A DNA stretch of 64,000 bases. It comes from Ndongobacter massiliensis. GTDB taxonomy: Bacteria > Bacillota > Clostridia > Tissierellales > Peptoniphilaceae. This document shows, one piece after another, positions 33,583 through 42,423 of the stretch (position 1 is the stretch's first letter; every line of letters begins with the position of its first letter). Below the pieces are notes generated by a model. The model was not told where the DNA came from. It saw only the letters and a list, made by a program, of their open reading frames with translations, and made no database searches. The position numbers and the translations under genes are program-made. The stretch spans positions 496,001 to 560,000 of the forward strand of contig NZ_LT635480.1 in the NCBI RefSeq assembly GCF_900120375.1, read 5' to 3'.

Positions 33583-35011
33583 AAAGACCGTCCTCCTTCA
33601 AGTAAAAAATGACATCCGCATACGCCTGCGCCAAGGCCCAGTCATGGCTGGAAAACACGACGCAGGTGTTTTCTTCTCGTGCGGCACGCACCAGTTCTTC
33701 CATGATGGCGAGCGTGTTGCGATAATCTTGCGCATAACAGGGTTCATCACAAAGGAGCAACTGTGCACCTTCCGCCAACAGTGCCATAACGGCTAGCCGG
33801 CGTTGTTGGCCCTCACTGAGTTGAAACGGGGCATAGCGACGAAGCGGCCAAAGTTGTGCGGACTCCAGTAATGTGCGCCCTTGTTTCTCCTGTTGCGCCG
33901 GATCGGGAAACTTGCGCTGCAGGGAAAAGAGCAGTTCTTCACGAACGGTATTTTTCACAAATTGATCTTGCGGGCTTTGGAAAAGCAGACGAATCGCTGG
34001 AGAAATGCGCAGGCGACGTCCGAAAAGACGGGGCGTAGGAGCGAGTGGACCGTCCCACTCGCCGCAGCTTTTGTGAAATCCGGCGAGGGATTCCAACAAC
34101 GTACTTTTTCCAATGCCAGACACTCCCAAAAGAGCATAGAGTTTGCCGCGTTCAAGTTGGAAAGACACTTTCTGCAAAACGTCTTTGTTCCCTCGCGTGA
34201 CACAAAAATCGGAAACAGACAGCAACATTTCTCCAGGCTGTGTTTGTTTTTCTGGTTCGGGATAGGAGACCCCTTGTGCCAGCACGCCATGCTTTGCCCA
34301 GTCGACGGCAGTGAAAGTGCGACATTCCTCCGGTCCACAGGCAAGTTGTCCATGCTCATTTACAACAAAAAAATCGTCCGCAATGCCCTGCCAAGGGCCG
34401 ATTTGGTGATCGACGGCGAGAATCGAAATGCCGCGATCACGCAGTTTTGCAAATAGAGGGAGAATGGCATTGCGCTGCTTCGGATCGACCTGACTGAAGA
34501 TTTCATCCAAAAGAAGCCACTCACACGGGACGGCGAGGCGAATGGCGATATTCAATCGCTGTTTTTCACCGCCGGAAAGTGTTCGAATCAAGCGCTTCTC
34601 GTACCCGGCAAGGCCTACAAAAGCGAGCGCTTCGTGCATGGCAGTATCCATTTTTTCTGGATCCATACAGGCATTTTCCATGACAAAACGCATTTCCCGA
34701 TCGACGCGTTCAAAGCAGAACTGTAAATCGGCATTCTGAAAGAGCAGTCCCATGCGCCGGCTGCGTTCCAAGGGATCCAGGGCTTGAACGGGCATGTCGC
34801 CAAGTAGCACTTGTCCGTCGGTACGCTGTCCACCGTGTTCGGGATACAACCCTGCTGCTAAAAAGAGCAAGGTGGATTTTCCGCAGCCGGAAGGCCCGGT
34901 CAATAGGGAAATTCGACCGGGCTTGATGACAGCGCTGAAATTTTGTACGGTATTTGGCGCTTCCGCAAAGTAGCGGAAAGACACCGCGTCGAAGTTAATC
35001 GCAGAAGGCAT
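33545..35011 (-). CDS. ykoD: ECF transporter double ATPase (YkoD-like EcfA-EcfA fusion)
   Basis: 488 residues carrying two ABC ATPase domains. Domain 1: Walker A GPSGCGKST at 39-47, signature LSGGEKQR, Walker B WLLLDEIF. Domain 2: Walker A GVSGIGKST near 300, degenerate signature LSEGQQRR, Walker B LLLCDEPC where the aspartate is kept. The fused layout is that of B. subtilis YkoD, which powers uptake of a thiamine pyrimidine precursor. The altered second signature suggests asymmetric ATP sites. It starts 17 bases inside the ThiY-like gene. Confidence 0.92.
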   Translation of the reverse strand: MPSAINFDAVSFRYFAEAPNTVQNFSAVIKPGRISLLTGPSGCGKSTLLFLAAGLYPEHGGQRTDGQVLLGDMPVQALDPLERSRRMGLLFQNADLQFCFERVDREMRFVMENACMDPEKMDTAMHEALAFVGLAGYEKRLIRTLSGGEKQRLNIAIRLAVPCEWLLLDEIFSQVDPKQRNAILPLFAKLRDRGISILAVDHQIGPWQGIADDFFVVNEHGQLACGPEECRTFTAVDWAKHGVLAQGVSYPEPEKQTQPGEMLLSVSDFCVTRGNKDVLQKVSFQLERGKLYALLGVSGIGKSTLLESLAGFHKSCGEWDGPLAPTPRLFGRRLRISPAIRLLFQSPQDQFVKNTVREELLFSLQRKFPDPAQQEKQGRTLLESAQLWPLRRYAPFQLSEGQQRRLAVMALLAEGAQLLLCDEPCYAQDYRNTLAIMEELVRAAREENTCVVFSSHDWALAQAYADVIFYLKEDGLYEIDAASLSKKF

Positions 35012-35876
35012 GGCAATAGGTATTCGGCAATTTTTTTTCGCCGAGGATGCCTTTTTCCTGCAGGAAATCTTGCAAGGCGATCCAATCGGCTGTTTGAATC
35101 CGCCCCCAACGTCCCTGCGGATCTAAAAGCAGCGGCTGTAGGTGTTTGATGCCTTCGACCAAAATCGTGCGGTCTACAGCAGGCAGCTTTGCTTCAATTT
35201 CCGGCAACACGGACGGACCTTCGTTGACAACATCCTGATAGCCCTTTTCGGTTGCAGCGAGAAAGTCTGCAATCACTTCCGGTTCTTTTTCCACCAGCGC
35301 GCGGCGTGCTGCCATGGCAGGTGCCGGATAGTTGAAAGGCTGCCCATACTCAACAAAGGGGATGTAGTTCACTTCATAGCCGGCCTGTTTCATGACGAAG
35401 TACTCCCAGTACTTGTAAATCCAGATGGCATCGGCAACTTTTCCGAGCACTTCTTCCGGCTCTCCGACGTCCATCGAAATCTTTTCCACTTTCTCATAAT
35501 CTCCGCCGTCGCGATTTACCAACTCCCCGACAACGGCGTGGAACCATGCCGGTGTCCAGTGGGTGATGCGCTTGCCGGTCAAATCCTTCGGACGTTTAAT
35601 GCCGGCCTCTTTTAACGAAATAATGCCGGAGTCCTGACGATACGACAGCGAGGCGATGCCGATAATGTTTCCGTTTTCTGCAATTTCCGTTAGAATCGAC
35701 GCCTCGGGGCCGACGACAAAATCTATGGTTTCGGGTGCTTTCAAGACACCATGGACCTCCCCGGAAATCGAAAGAGCTAGATTTTTCTCCGCATAGTAAC
35801 CGCGCCTTTGGGCTAGGAGCATACCGGCGTGAATGGTGTTTGGGAACCAATCTAAGATCATATTCAATGTGCGCAT
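34995..35876 (-). CDS. ThiY/NMT1-family pyrimidine-precursor binding protein without a signal peptide
   Basis: 293 residues with the NMT1/THI5-like periplasmic-binding fold: LNMILDWFPNTIHAGMLLAQRRGYYAEKNL at the N terminus, then FVVGPEASILTEIAENGN, LTGKRITHWTP and VADAIWIYKYWEYFVM. ThiY of bacilli is a secreted formylaminopyrimidine binder. Here the conserved domain begins at residue 4, so there is no export signal or lipobox. The THI5 enzyme signature CCCFC is absent, so pyrimidine synthesis by that route is unlikely. It takes the operon place where B. subtilis has YkoF. GGAAAGGAAA precedes the ATG. Confidence 0.85.
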   Translation of the reverse strand: MRTLNMILDWFPNTIHAGMLLAQRRGYYAEKNLALSISGEVHGVLKAPETIDFVVGPEASILTEIAENGNIIGIASLSYRQDSGIISLKEAGIKRPKDLTGKRITHWTPAWFHAVVGELVNRDGGDYEKVEKISMDVGEPEEVLGKVADAIWIYKYWEYFVMKQAGYEVNYIPFVEYGQPFNYPAPAMAARRALVEKEPEVIADFLAATEKGYQDVVNEGPSVLPEIEAKLPAVDRTILVEGIKHLQPLLLDPQGRWGRIQTADWIALQDFLQEKGILGEKKLPNTYCHAFCD

Positions 35877-35922
35877 TGTTTTTCCTTTCCGTTATTGAAC
35901 ACTTTATCTTCCAACCGTGTGA

Positions 35923-36552
35923 TTACAGCGCGTCATCTTCCGCCACCAGATTCGGGCCGTATTGGCGGCCGAGCGGGTACGAGCGCAGCACGCCCGTTTT
36001 TGCCAATCCCTTGCCGAGAATCTCTGCAAAAAATCCGCAGAAGAGGAGCGACGACAGGATGCGCAAGGCGGCCATGGCGGCAATGATGCCCCCTTGTAAA
36101 TTGGCGTATCCGTTGAGATACAGGGTTTGCAGCATGGTGACGAGTGCCGCGCACAGCGCGGAGCACAGCAGACTGCGCCGATCCCATACGCGGTAGCGGA
36201 ATAACGCAAAGCCCAATTCGCAGCCGATCCCTTGAATGACGCCCGTGATGACGACCAACATACCGCCGGAATTGCCCATTAAAAGTTCAATCAAAGCGGC
36301 TAAAAATTCTGTGGTAAATGCCACACCGGGTTTTTGGATGATAAAAGCGGCAATTGTGGCGGCTAAAAACCAAATGCCGTACACAAGTTCAAAGGCAAAG
36401 GGTCCAAAGCCCACCGGGGTCAACGCAGTTTGCAGGGCAAGTCCCAAATAAAACACCCCCAGATAAACCAGTGCAAACAGCACGCCCAACATGGCCATGA
36501 GCAGGACATCCTGCAACCGCCAACTCTTTCCAACATTTTCCGTTTTGTTCAT
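35923..36552 (-). CDS. ykoE: ECF transporter substrate-binding S component (YkoE-like)
   Basis: A 209-residue integral membrane protein of about six helices: LQDVLLMAMLGVLFALVYLGVF, FELVYGIWFLAATIAAFII, PGVAFTTEFLAALIELLMGN and more. The pattern is that of YkoE, the S unit specific for a thiamine pyrimidine moiety. The ATG at 36552 (MNKTENVGKSW) follows AAAGGGGAA. An ATG at 36612 in the same frame touches the terminator T tract and has no ribosome site. First gene of the riboswitch operon. Confidence 0.88.
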   Translation of the reverse strand: MNKTENVGKSWRLQDVLLMAMLGVLFALVYLGVFYLGLALQTALTPVGFGPFAFELVYGIWFLAATIAAFIIQKPGVAFTTEFLAALIELLMGNSGGMLVVITGVIQGIGCELGFALFRYRVWDRRSLLCSALCAALVTMLQTLYLNGYANLQGGIIAAMAALRILSSLLFCGFFAEILGKGLAKTGVLRSYPLGRQYGPNLVAEDDAL

Positions 36553-36613
36553 TGATTTCCCCTTTCTTTTTTGCCGGTTCTTTTGCACAGGGGACTGCCA
36601 CGCGGGAATCATG

Positions 36614-36650
36614 AAAAAAAGCGTCCTTTGCAGAACGCTGCAAAAGACGC
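36614..36650 (-). terminator. Expression-platform terminator of the TPP riboswitch
   Basis: On the minus strand a 13-bp stem (GCGTCTTTTGCAG with its partner, loop CGTT) is followed by seven T's. It lies between aptamer and ykoE start, as expected for termination when TPP is bound. Confidence 0.92.
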
Positions 36651-36660
36651 ATCAAAGCAA

Positions 36661-36750
36661 GTACACTTCCTTCGCAGGCATTACCCCAACAGGTTCAACG
36701 GGTCAGAGCCGGGCTCTTTCTCAGTCGCTTGCGCAACTCCCCTGTGTTTT
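36661..36750 (-). promoter_or_regulatory. TPP (thiamine pyrophosphate) riboswitch
   Basis: Read on the minus strand, the aptamer core motifs occur in order: ACAGGGGAG of P1/P2, CTGAGA after a GCGCAAGCG helix, GACCCGTTGAACCTG, and GGTAATGCCTGCG, closing with GGAAGTGT. It controls ykoE, the ThiY-like gene, ykoD and ykoC. High TPP should switch the operon off through the adjacent terminator. Confidence 0.95.
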
Positions 36751-36919
36751 GCTCTCTGATTATAACACTGGGAATGAAAAATACAAATTCGGGTACTACA
36801 TTCACTAGGTTTGGAGATCAAAAAACTTTCTTCGAGAGTTCTCTTTACAATCACAGCACAGTGACGGTGCGGACAGTGCGTAAAAAAGCGGCAAAATGAA
36901 TACGACGGGAGAATCTATT

Positions 36920-39900
36920 ATGAAAGTGATTCCAAAAATTCGAATTCAAGAAGGTTGGAGCTGGGAAAAAATCCGCCTTGCCTTGGAATACGCTCGGTTT
37001 CTTGGATTTGAAACGGAGTGCGCGGTCTTTCCCATCGCTTCCACGGAAGAAGGAGAGGCGATTCCGGCCAATTGGGCGGAATTGGCATCCTACGGGAAAG
37101 CATCCCAAGAAAAAGGAACGACTTGCAAGAGCGGAGCAGCGGAAGAATTTTCTGCGGAGTATGAACCCGCTTCGCACCACATCGGCGAGTTTTATGATCC
37201 CGATGAGGGACGCTTCACCGGGCTGGAAACCTTATTTTCCCGTGGGAATTTATTACCGGATAAAAATTGTGACTTTCTCCCTGATGCCATGAATTTCCAA
37301 TTTATTCTGCCGGAAAAACCAAGTGCCGCTCTGGTTGCTGCAGCTTGTAACCTCGCATTCCGCTTTGGCATGGAAACAACAGGGTATCAGGGGATGCTCC
37401 TTGCGGAGGAAAACGCCGCAGCGAAAGGCGTAGAGGGAAATCGCATTATTTTTGAAGAAGCAAGCCGTTGCGGCATTTCCTATGAAGAATCGGCGGATGG
37501 GTTGCGCGTTTGTGTGCGCGGTTCCGGGACTTCATTGGCATCTTTTGTCGCAGAGCTTTGCAACGATTTTCCCAAACAAGGCGCTTTTGACACCTGGCGG
37601 GATCGCTTGATGGAACTTGAAAAGACCTTTTCCGGTGCGACTTTGGACGGACAATTGGCAGCGTTGGAAGCAATGGGAGCGCGCGGTGCTACGCTGATGG
37701 CAGATCCTGAAATCGAACAGCGTCGTGTGTCATTGGAGCAGGCTTTCCCACAAACTGTCTTTATCGACTACAAGCAACCGGAGGAAGTGGAGACATGGGC
37801 ATATGATTTTCCATGGGAAGTCGATGTGTTGCGCGAAGAACTGGAGCGGTCGGTCTATCCGAAAGTAAAAGCGGGTGGTTCGGTGCGGATCGAAGCTGCT
37901 GTGAGCGAACCGCCTGAAGTGCGCGAAGCCCTAGCGGATGAGGTGAAAAGCGCTCTACTTCAACGGGGCGCAAGTGCGGCACAGGTGCAAATTGTCTGCG
38001 CCTATAAACAGGGATATTCTTGGATTGATGAACAGGTGTTGCCGATGTTGAGCGAAATCGGTGCGATTGCCTCGGTGGAAATTGGTTTTTGTCCTTTTTT
38101 GCCGCCCGGCGAAACGACTTGGCGCGATGAGGACGGCGCCGTACCTTCTTATCACAATGTGGATGAAAACCCCGACCGTTGGTATGATCTTCCGATTCGC
38201 TATTTGCAGGAACTCTATCCAATTGAAGATGTCATTGTTTCAAAGCTCTTCATTCCGCGGAAAGCGGTCACTTTTGTGAATCTTGCGAATGAAGGAAAAC
38301 CGGATACGACGTATCGTTTGCGCGCTTTTTCCGAGTCCGGATCGATTTTATGGGAAGGATTTTATACGGCGGAAGCCGCGGAGCGTCCGTACTTGGATGC
38401 ATATCCGAAATTGGGAAAAGTGCATCCCCCAACGGGCTATGTGCGCTTTTTCGAAAAGGATGTTCTTTGCTATGAAAAACGCATACCGACCGATCTGGAA
38501 AAATTGTGGGACGTCTATCAGAAAGAGGTGCTGCCGAAATGTCGGGCTTATGTGGAAGCGCAAACGGAAGGTGCGCCGACTGCGGACCGGCAGCCATTTT
38601 TTTCGCAGCTCAAGATGGAAATCGAGCTGAGTGAACCGGATTATCCCTTGCAGAGTCGGCAAGATATTTTTTCCTCGTTGGACGGCTTTCATGAGGATTT
38701 ATATTTTGTCGGATTGGATTATTTTAAGAACTACGGATTGGAGAAAGCAGGCGAGGTATTAGATTCGTCCGGACTTTTGTTGCCCATCCTACATAATCGC
38801 AGCGGAGCGCCGCACATGAAGGTAACGCTCTACCGTCAAAAGGCACCGGCGCCTTCGTATATTTCTTCAGATGGCACTAAGTGCACCTTACAAAGGAAAA
38901 ATCCGGTGTATGTGTGGTTGCGCGCGATGGAAGCGGAGGCCGACGGGTGTCGTGCGGTGCTGCGCATTCGAGGCGCTGAAGAAGCCGTGTGTGCCGGTTG
39001 GGCGCAGGCTTATGCAGATTTAACACAGCGCGGTCTTTTATCGCTGCCAAAACGCATCACCGGCGTGCAGACTTTAGTCTTTGAATTTGAATCCGACGCG
39101 GGAACAATTCAAACGGTTTCGCTACCCGCTTGCGCCGCCGAAGTGCCGCCCAAGGACCGGGATATCCGTACGATGGATTTGGCAGAAGAGTCCGTGCTCG
39201 GCTATGAGCGGACGACGGCGCTCTTGCATCAACTGGAGCGGGTACCCGGACTTGCGGTCTATCCGATTGCCGTTTCCTATACTGGGCGAACGGTTTATGC
39301 CGTGGAAATCGAACCGCATGGGGAAGGGTATATCTCCCGCACAAAACGCATGGCCCGGTATCCGTCGGTGTATATCAATGCAAGACATCATGCGAACGAG
39401 GTTTCGAGTACGAATTCGGCATTTCGTCTGATTCGACGGATTTTGACTGAGAAAGATTTGCAAGAGGCCGTACAGGCGATGAACCTGGTGATCGTACCGA
39501 TGGAAAATGTCGACGGCGCGGCGTTGCACTATGAGCTGCAAAAGGAACACCCGCATTGGAAGTATCACGTTGCGAGGTTTAACGCACTGGGAAAGGAGTT
39601 CTTCTACGAGACGGACAATCCCGAGACAATTCATACAGAAGCTTTGGGCTTCAAGCGTTTGTACGAAACCTTTTCGCCGGATATTTTAATCGACAACCAT
39701 GGTGTGCCGACGCATGAGTGGGACCAGCCTTTTTCGGGATATACGTCTCCTTCCTATAAGGGCTTTTGGTTGCCGCGCTCGCTGTTATATGGCTATTTCT
39801 GGTATGTGACCGATGACGGTTATCGAAGCAATCATGCGCTGAACGAGGTATTTCAGGACGTGATTGCCGATGCCATGGCGGAGGATTCCGAAATTCGCGC

Positions 39901-40267
39901 TTGGAACCGCGAATGGGCGGAACAGTTTGAAACGTATGCGCATGCCTGGATGCCGAAGCTCTTTCCGGCGGATTATTACAAAGAAATGATCCATTATTGG
40001 GTCCCTTCGCCATATAATCCGGCCTATCGATATCGTTCGATTCGCTATCCATGGATTACGAGCGTTTGTTACACGAGTGAAGTTGCTGATGAAACAGCGC
40101 AAGGTTCCTACCTTTCCTTGTGTGCGCGTGCGCATGTGCAGCATGATGTAGCTTTACTTCGCAGCATTGCCGGAGCGAAAAGCGATATGGAACAATGGTG
40201 TACGATTTCCAAAGAGCACATCGATGTGCGGGCGCAGCGGCTGCGTCCGATCGTCGTGCAAAAATAA
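36920..40267 (+). CDS. Very large M14-type metallocarboxypeptidase-like protein
   Basis: 1115 residues with no signal peptide, so probably cytosolic. Only the last third is recognisable: zinc carboxypeptidase motifs ARHHANEVSS near residue 822 (His-x-x-x-Glu arrangement) and IDNHGVPTHEWDQPF near 925, between them VPMENVDGAALHYELQ. The first 700 residues resemble no family I know; they are mixed alpha/beta with repeated acidic helices, for example an EIGFCPFLPPGETTWRD segment. The ATG at 36920 has GGGAGA 8 bases upstream and is preferred over 36896. It may cleave a cytosolic peptide or amino-acyl amide. Confidence 0.72.
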   Translation: MKVIPKIRIQEGWSWEKIRLALEYARFLGFETECAVFPIASTEEGEAIPANWAELASYGKASQEKGTTCKSGAAEEFSAEYEPASHHIGEFYDPDEGRFTGLETLFSRGNLLPDKNCDFLPDAMNFQFILPEKPSAALVAAACNLAFRFGMETTGYQGMLLAEENAAAKGVEGNRIIFEEASRCGISYEESADGLRVCVRGSGTSLASFVAELCNDFPKQGAFDTWRDRLMELEKTFSGATLDGQLAALEAMGARGATLMADPEIEQRRVSLEQAFPQTVFIDYKQPEEVETWAYDFPWEVDVLREELERSVYPKVKAGGSVRIEAAVSEPPEVREALADEVKSALLQRGASAAQVQIVCAYKQGYSWIDEQVLPMLSEIGAIASVEIGFCPFLPPGETTWRDEDGAVPSYHNVDENPDRWYDLPIRYLQELYPIEDVIVSKLFIPRKAVTFVNLANEGKPDTTYRLRAFSESGSILWEGFYTAEAAERPYLDAYPKLGKVHPPTGYVRFFEKDVLCYEKRIPTDLEKLWDVYQKEVLPKCRAYVEAQTEGAPTADRQPFFSQLKMEIELSEPDYPLQSRQDIFSSLDGFHEDLYFVGLDYFKNYGLEKAGEVLDSSGLLLPILHNRSGAPHMKVTLYRQKAPAPSYISSDGTKCTLQRKNPVYVWLRAMEAEADGCRAVLRIRGAEEAVCAGWAQAYADLTQRGLLSLPKRITGVQTLVFEFESDAGTIQTVSLPACAAEVPPKDRDIRTMDLAEESVLGYERTTALLHQLERVPGLAVYPIAVSYTGRTVYAVEIEPHGEGYISRTKRMARYPSVYINARHHANEVSSTNSAFRLIRRILTEKDLQEAVQAMNLVIVPMENVDGAALHYELQKEHPHWKYHVARFNALGKEFFYETDNPETIHTEALGFKRLYETFSPDILIDNHGVPTHEWDQPFSGYTSPSYKGFWLPRSLLYGYFWYVTDDGYRSNHALNEVFQDVIADAMAEDSEIRAWNREWAEQFETYAHAWMPKLFPADYYKEMIHYWVPSPYNPAYRYRSIRYPWITSVCYTSEVADETAQGSYLSLCARAHVQHDVALLRSIAGAKSDMEQWCTISKEHIDVRAQRLRPIVVQK

Positions 40268-40336
40268 ATTGCCGGAAACCAGGCAGCACCGTTGCTGCAG
40301 AAAAGTTCATCCGGGAGGTCCATTTCGAAAAAGGTG

Positions 40337-40373
40337 TTGACAAGGATTTCCCGCGTGTTATACTTATTATAAC
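40337..40373 (+). promoter_or_regulatory. Promoter with overlapping palindromic operator ahead of the GntR gene
   Basis: TTGACA at 40337-40342, 16-base spacer, TATACT at 40359-40364. The operator GTTATA-CTTAT-TATAAC (40357-40373) is a perfect 6-5-6 inverted repeat covering the -10 box. A repressor bound there would exclude polymerase, so autoregulation by the GntR protein is likely. Confidence 0.75.
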
Positions 40374-40401
40374 ATCATAACAACATAGCGAGGAGGGAGC
40401 G

Positions 40402-41127
40402 ATGGCTCCAAAATATCAGGTGGTACAACGGGATTTGAAGGAGAAAATTGATACCGGATATTACCGCGCCGATGAACTCATCCCTTCAGAGCGGGCTTTG
40501 ATGGAGTCCTATGATGTTAGTCGAATTACGGTTCGACGAGCCGTTTCTGAATTGGTGCGAAGCGGCTACTTGGAGACGATTCAGGGCAAAGGAACCTACG
40601 TAAAGCATGTGAAATCGGCCCTCGATATTCTCTCTCTGACCAGTTGTACGGAAGATATTATTAGTTTGGGCTATAAACCGCGGCGCAAGGTGATTTCGGC
40701 GCAGATTGTAAAAGCGACGATGGACGATGTGTACAACTTGTCCGTGGAAGAGGGGGAACCAATTTTTGAATTGACGCGCGTGTTTTATGCAGACGAGGCA
40801 ACTGTCAATTATACGACGTCACGTTTGCGCTATGCGTTGTTTCCAGGGCTGGAGAAGTATCCTTTTGCTGAAGTGTCGCTCTATCGGACACTCGAAGAAG
40901 CTTACGGCTTGGAACTGACTTATGCCAAGCGCTTTGTTGAGGCGGGGTTTCCGACGAAAAAAATCGCCAAGCACTTAGAGATGGAACAACATACGCCGAT
41001 TTTGTTTTTTCATTGCACGAGTCATGGAAATATCAAGGGGAGCGATGTCGCCTTTGAGTCCTATGTCAGTTGGTTTCGCAGCGATCGATTTGCGTTTACC
41101 ATAAATCAGGAACGGAAGAAAGGATGA
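40402..41127 (+). CDS. GntR/HutC-family regulator with UTRA ligand-binding domain
   Basis: 241 residues. Residues 1-70 form the GntR winged helix (LIPSERALMESYDVSRITVRRAVSELVRSGYLETIQGKGTYV). Residues 95-235 form a UTRA domain (EEGEPIFELTRVFYADEATVNYTTSRL, FHCTSHGNIKGSDVAFESYVSWFRSDRFAFT). UTRA domains bind small effectors such as sugar phosphates, histidine derivatives or nucleoside-type ligands. It heads the nucleoside uptake and catabolism genes to 51329 and presumably represses them through the operator above. AGGAGGG precedes the ATG. Confidence 0.92.
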   Translation: MAPKYQVVQRDLKEKIDTGYYRADELIPSERALMESYDVSRITVRRAVSELVRSGYLETIQGKGTYVKHVKSALDILSLTSCTEDIISLGYKPRRKVISAQIVKATMDDVYNLSVEEGEPIFELTRVFYADEATVNYTTSRLRYALFPGLEKYPFAEVSLYRTLEEAYGLELTYAKRFVEAGFPTKKIAKHLEMEQHTPILFFHCTSHGNIKGSDVAFESYVSWFRSDRFAFTINQERKKG

Positions 41128-41190
41128 ATCGTAAAGAGGAGACGAGTATTCTTTCAGGGAAAAGGAAAATGTTATCCAAGGGAGGGAAAC

Positions 41191-42369
41191 ATGAAGAAGA
41201 ACAAGATACTTTCGCTGTTGATGGCGCTGGTAATGGTACTGCTGGTTGGTTGCGGCGGTGCCGGCGAAAAAGGCGGCGAATCCAAGGGCGCCGTAGAACC
41301 GTCAGATGTTAAAGTCGGCATCGTATGCTCGGCGGCGGGACAGAATGATACCGGGTATAACAAAGCGATTGTCGACAAAGCCACGGCTATGTCCAAAGAA
41401 AAAGGTTTCCATTTGCAGGTCGTCGAACCGACCAATGGCGTGCCCAATGCCATTGAAACCTTGGCGGAAGACGGCTATCAGTTGATTTTCTCTATGGAGT
41501 ATGACTTTGAAGCGCTCGTAAACGGCGTGGGCGGTGCGGCGCCGTTGGCGGAGCAGTATCCGGAGACGACCTTTGTCGTGTTTAACGACAACCCGAATGT
41601 AGATGAAAAGGGAGAAACAAAATACAAGAATGTCATTTCCGTGCTTTTCAATGTTAATGAATCTTCCTACCTTGCCGGTTATCTGTATGTGCTTGTGAAT
41701 GAAGCATCGGATAAGCTCTTCGGCGACGGCTATAAATTTGTCGCCCCTGAAGAAGCGCGCGCAGCAGGTTTTATCGGCGGCACGAACTCCAACGGCATTA
41801 CCGTGTACTCGTATGCCTTTATTTCGGGCATGAACGACGCGGCGGCGGAGAGCAACGTAACCTACGATTATTATGCCAAGTATGACGCCGGATTTACCGA
41901 TTCCGCACTGGGCAGCACGGTCGCCGGAACCTTCTTTGACAACAAGGCGAACATCGTCTTTGCCGACGCCGGAATTGTTGGGGACGGCATTACCTCAAAG
42001 GCCAAAGAAGTCGGCCGTTTGGCGATTCAAGTCGACGCAAATCTGGATGCCCAGCAGCCGGGTCATGTGCTGACCTCCGTGTTGAAATTGACGGATGCCC
42101 CGGGTGAAGTGATCTTGAACAGCTTCCTAGAGGGAAAAATCGGCGAGCAGGACAATGTGCAGACATTCGGTATCAAATCCATGGCAACGGATATTACCGA
42201 TCTTTCGGAAATTGCGAAAGTGGTGCAAGATCAAGATGTCTGGAAAGAAATTGTTGACAAAGTGCAGGAAAAACGGCAAGCCATTATCGACGGCTCGCTC
42301 AAAATAATCAATGCACAAAATGGAGATACCTTTGATGCAAGCGCGTATCCGCACGTTATCGTAAAGTAA
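41191..42369 (+). CDS. BMP-family nucleoside-binding lipoprotein
   Basis: 392 residues. Lipobox LLVGC near residue 21, then the Bmp/Med fold: IVCSAAGQNDTGYNKAIVDKA, FSMEYDFEALVNGVGGAAPLAEQYPETTFVVFND, ESSYLAGYLYVLV, VFADAGIVGDGITSKAKEVGRLAIQVDANLDAQQPGHVLTSVLK. BMP lipoproteins of the PnrA/NupA type bind purine or other nucleosides and feed the ABC permease encoded next. GGGAGGG precedes the ATG. It shares only moderate likeness with the second BMP protein at 59768. Confidence 0.92.
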   Translation: MKKNKILSLLMALVMVLLVGCGGAGEKGGESKGAVEPSDVKVGIVCSAAGQNDTGYNKAIVDKATAMSKEKGFHLQVVEPTNGVPNAIETLAEDGYQLIFSMEYDFEALVNGVGGAAPLAEQYPETTFVVFNDNPNVDEKGETKYKNVISVLFNVNESSYLAGYLYVLVNEASDKLFGDGYKFVAPEEARAAGFIGGTNSNGITVYSYAFISGMNDAAAESNVTYDYYAKYDAGFTDSALGSTVAGTFFDNKANIVFADAGIVGDGITSKAKEVGRLAIQVDANLDAQQPGHVLTSVLKLTDAPGEVILNSFLEGKIGEQDNVQTFGIKSMATDITDLSEIAKVVQDQDVWKEIVDKVQEKRQAIIDGSLKIINAQNGDTFDASAYPHVIVK

Positions 42370-42423
42370 GAAATATGGTCAGGGGGGCGGAGTTTCCGCC
42401 CCCTTTGTTACAGAGGAGGACGC

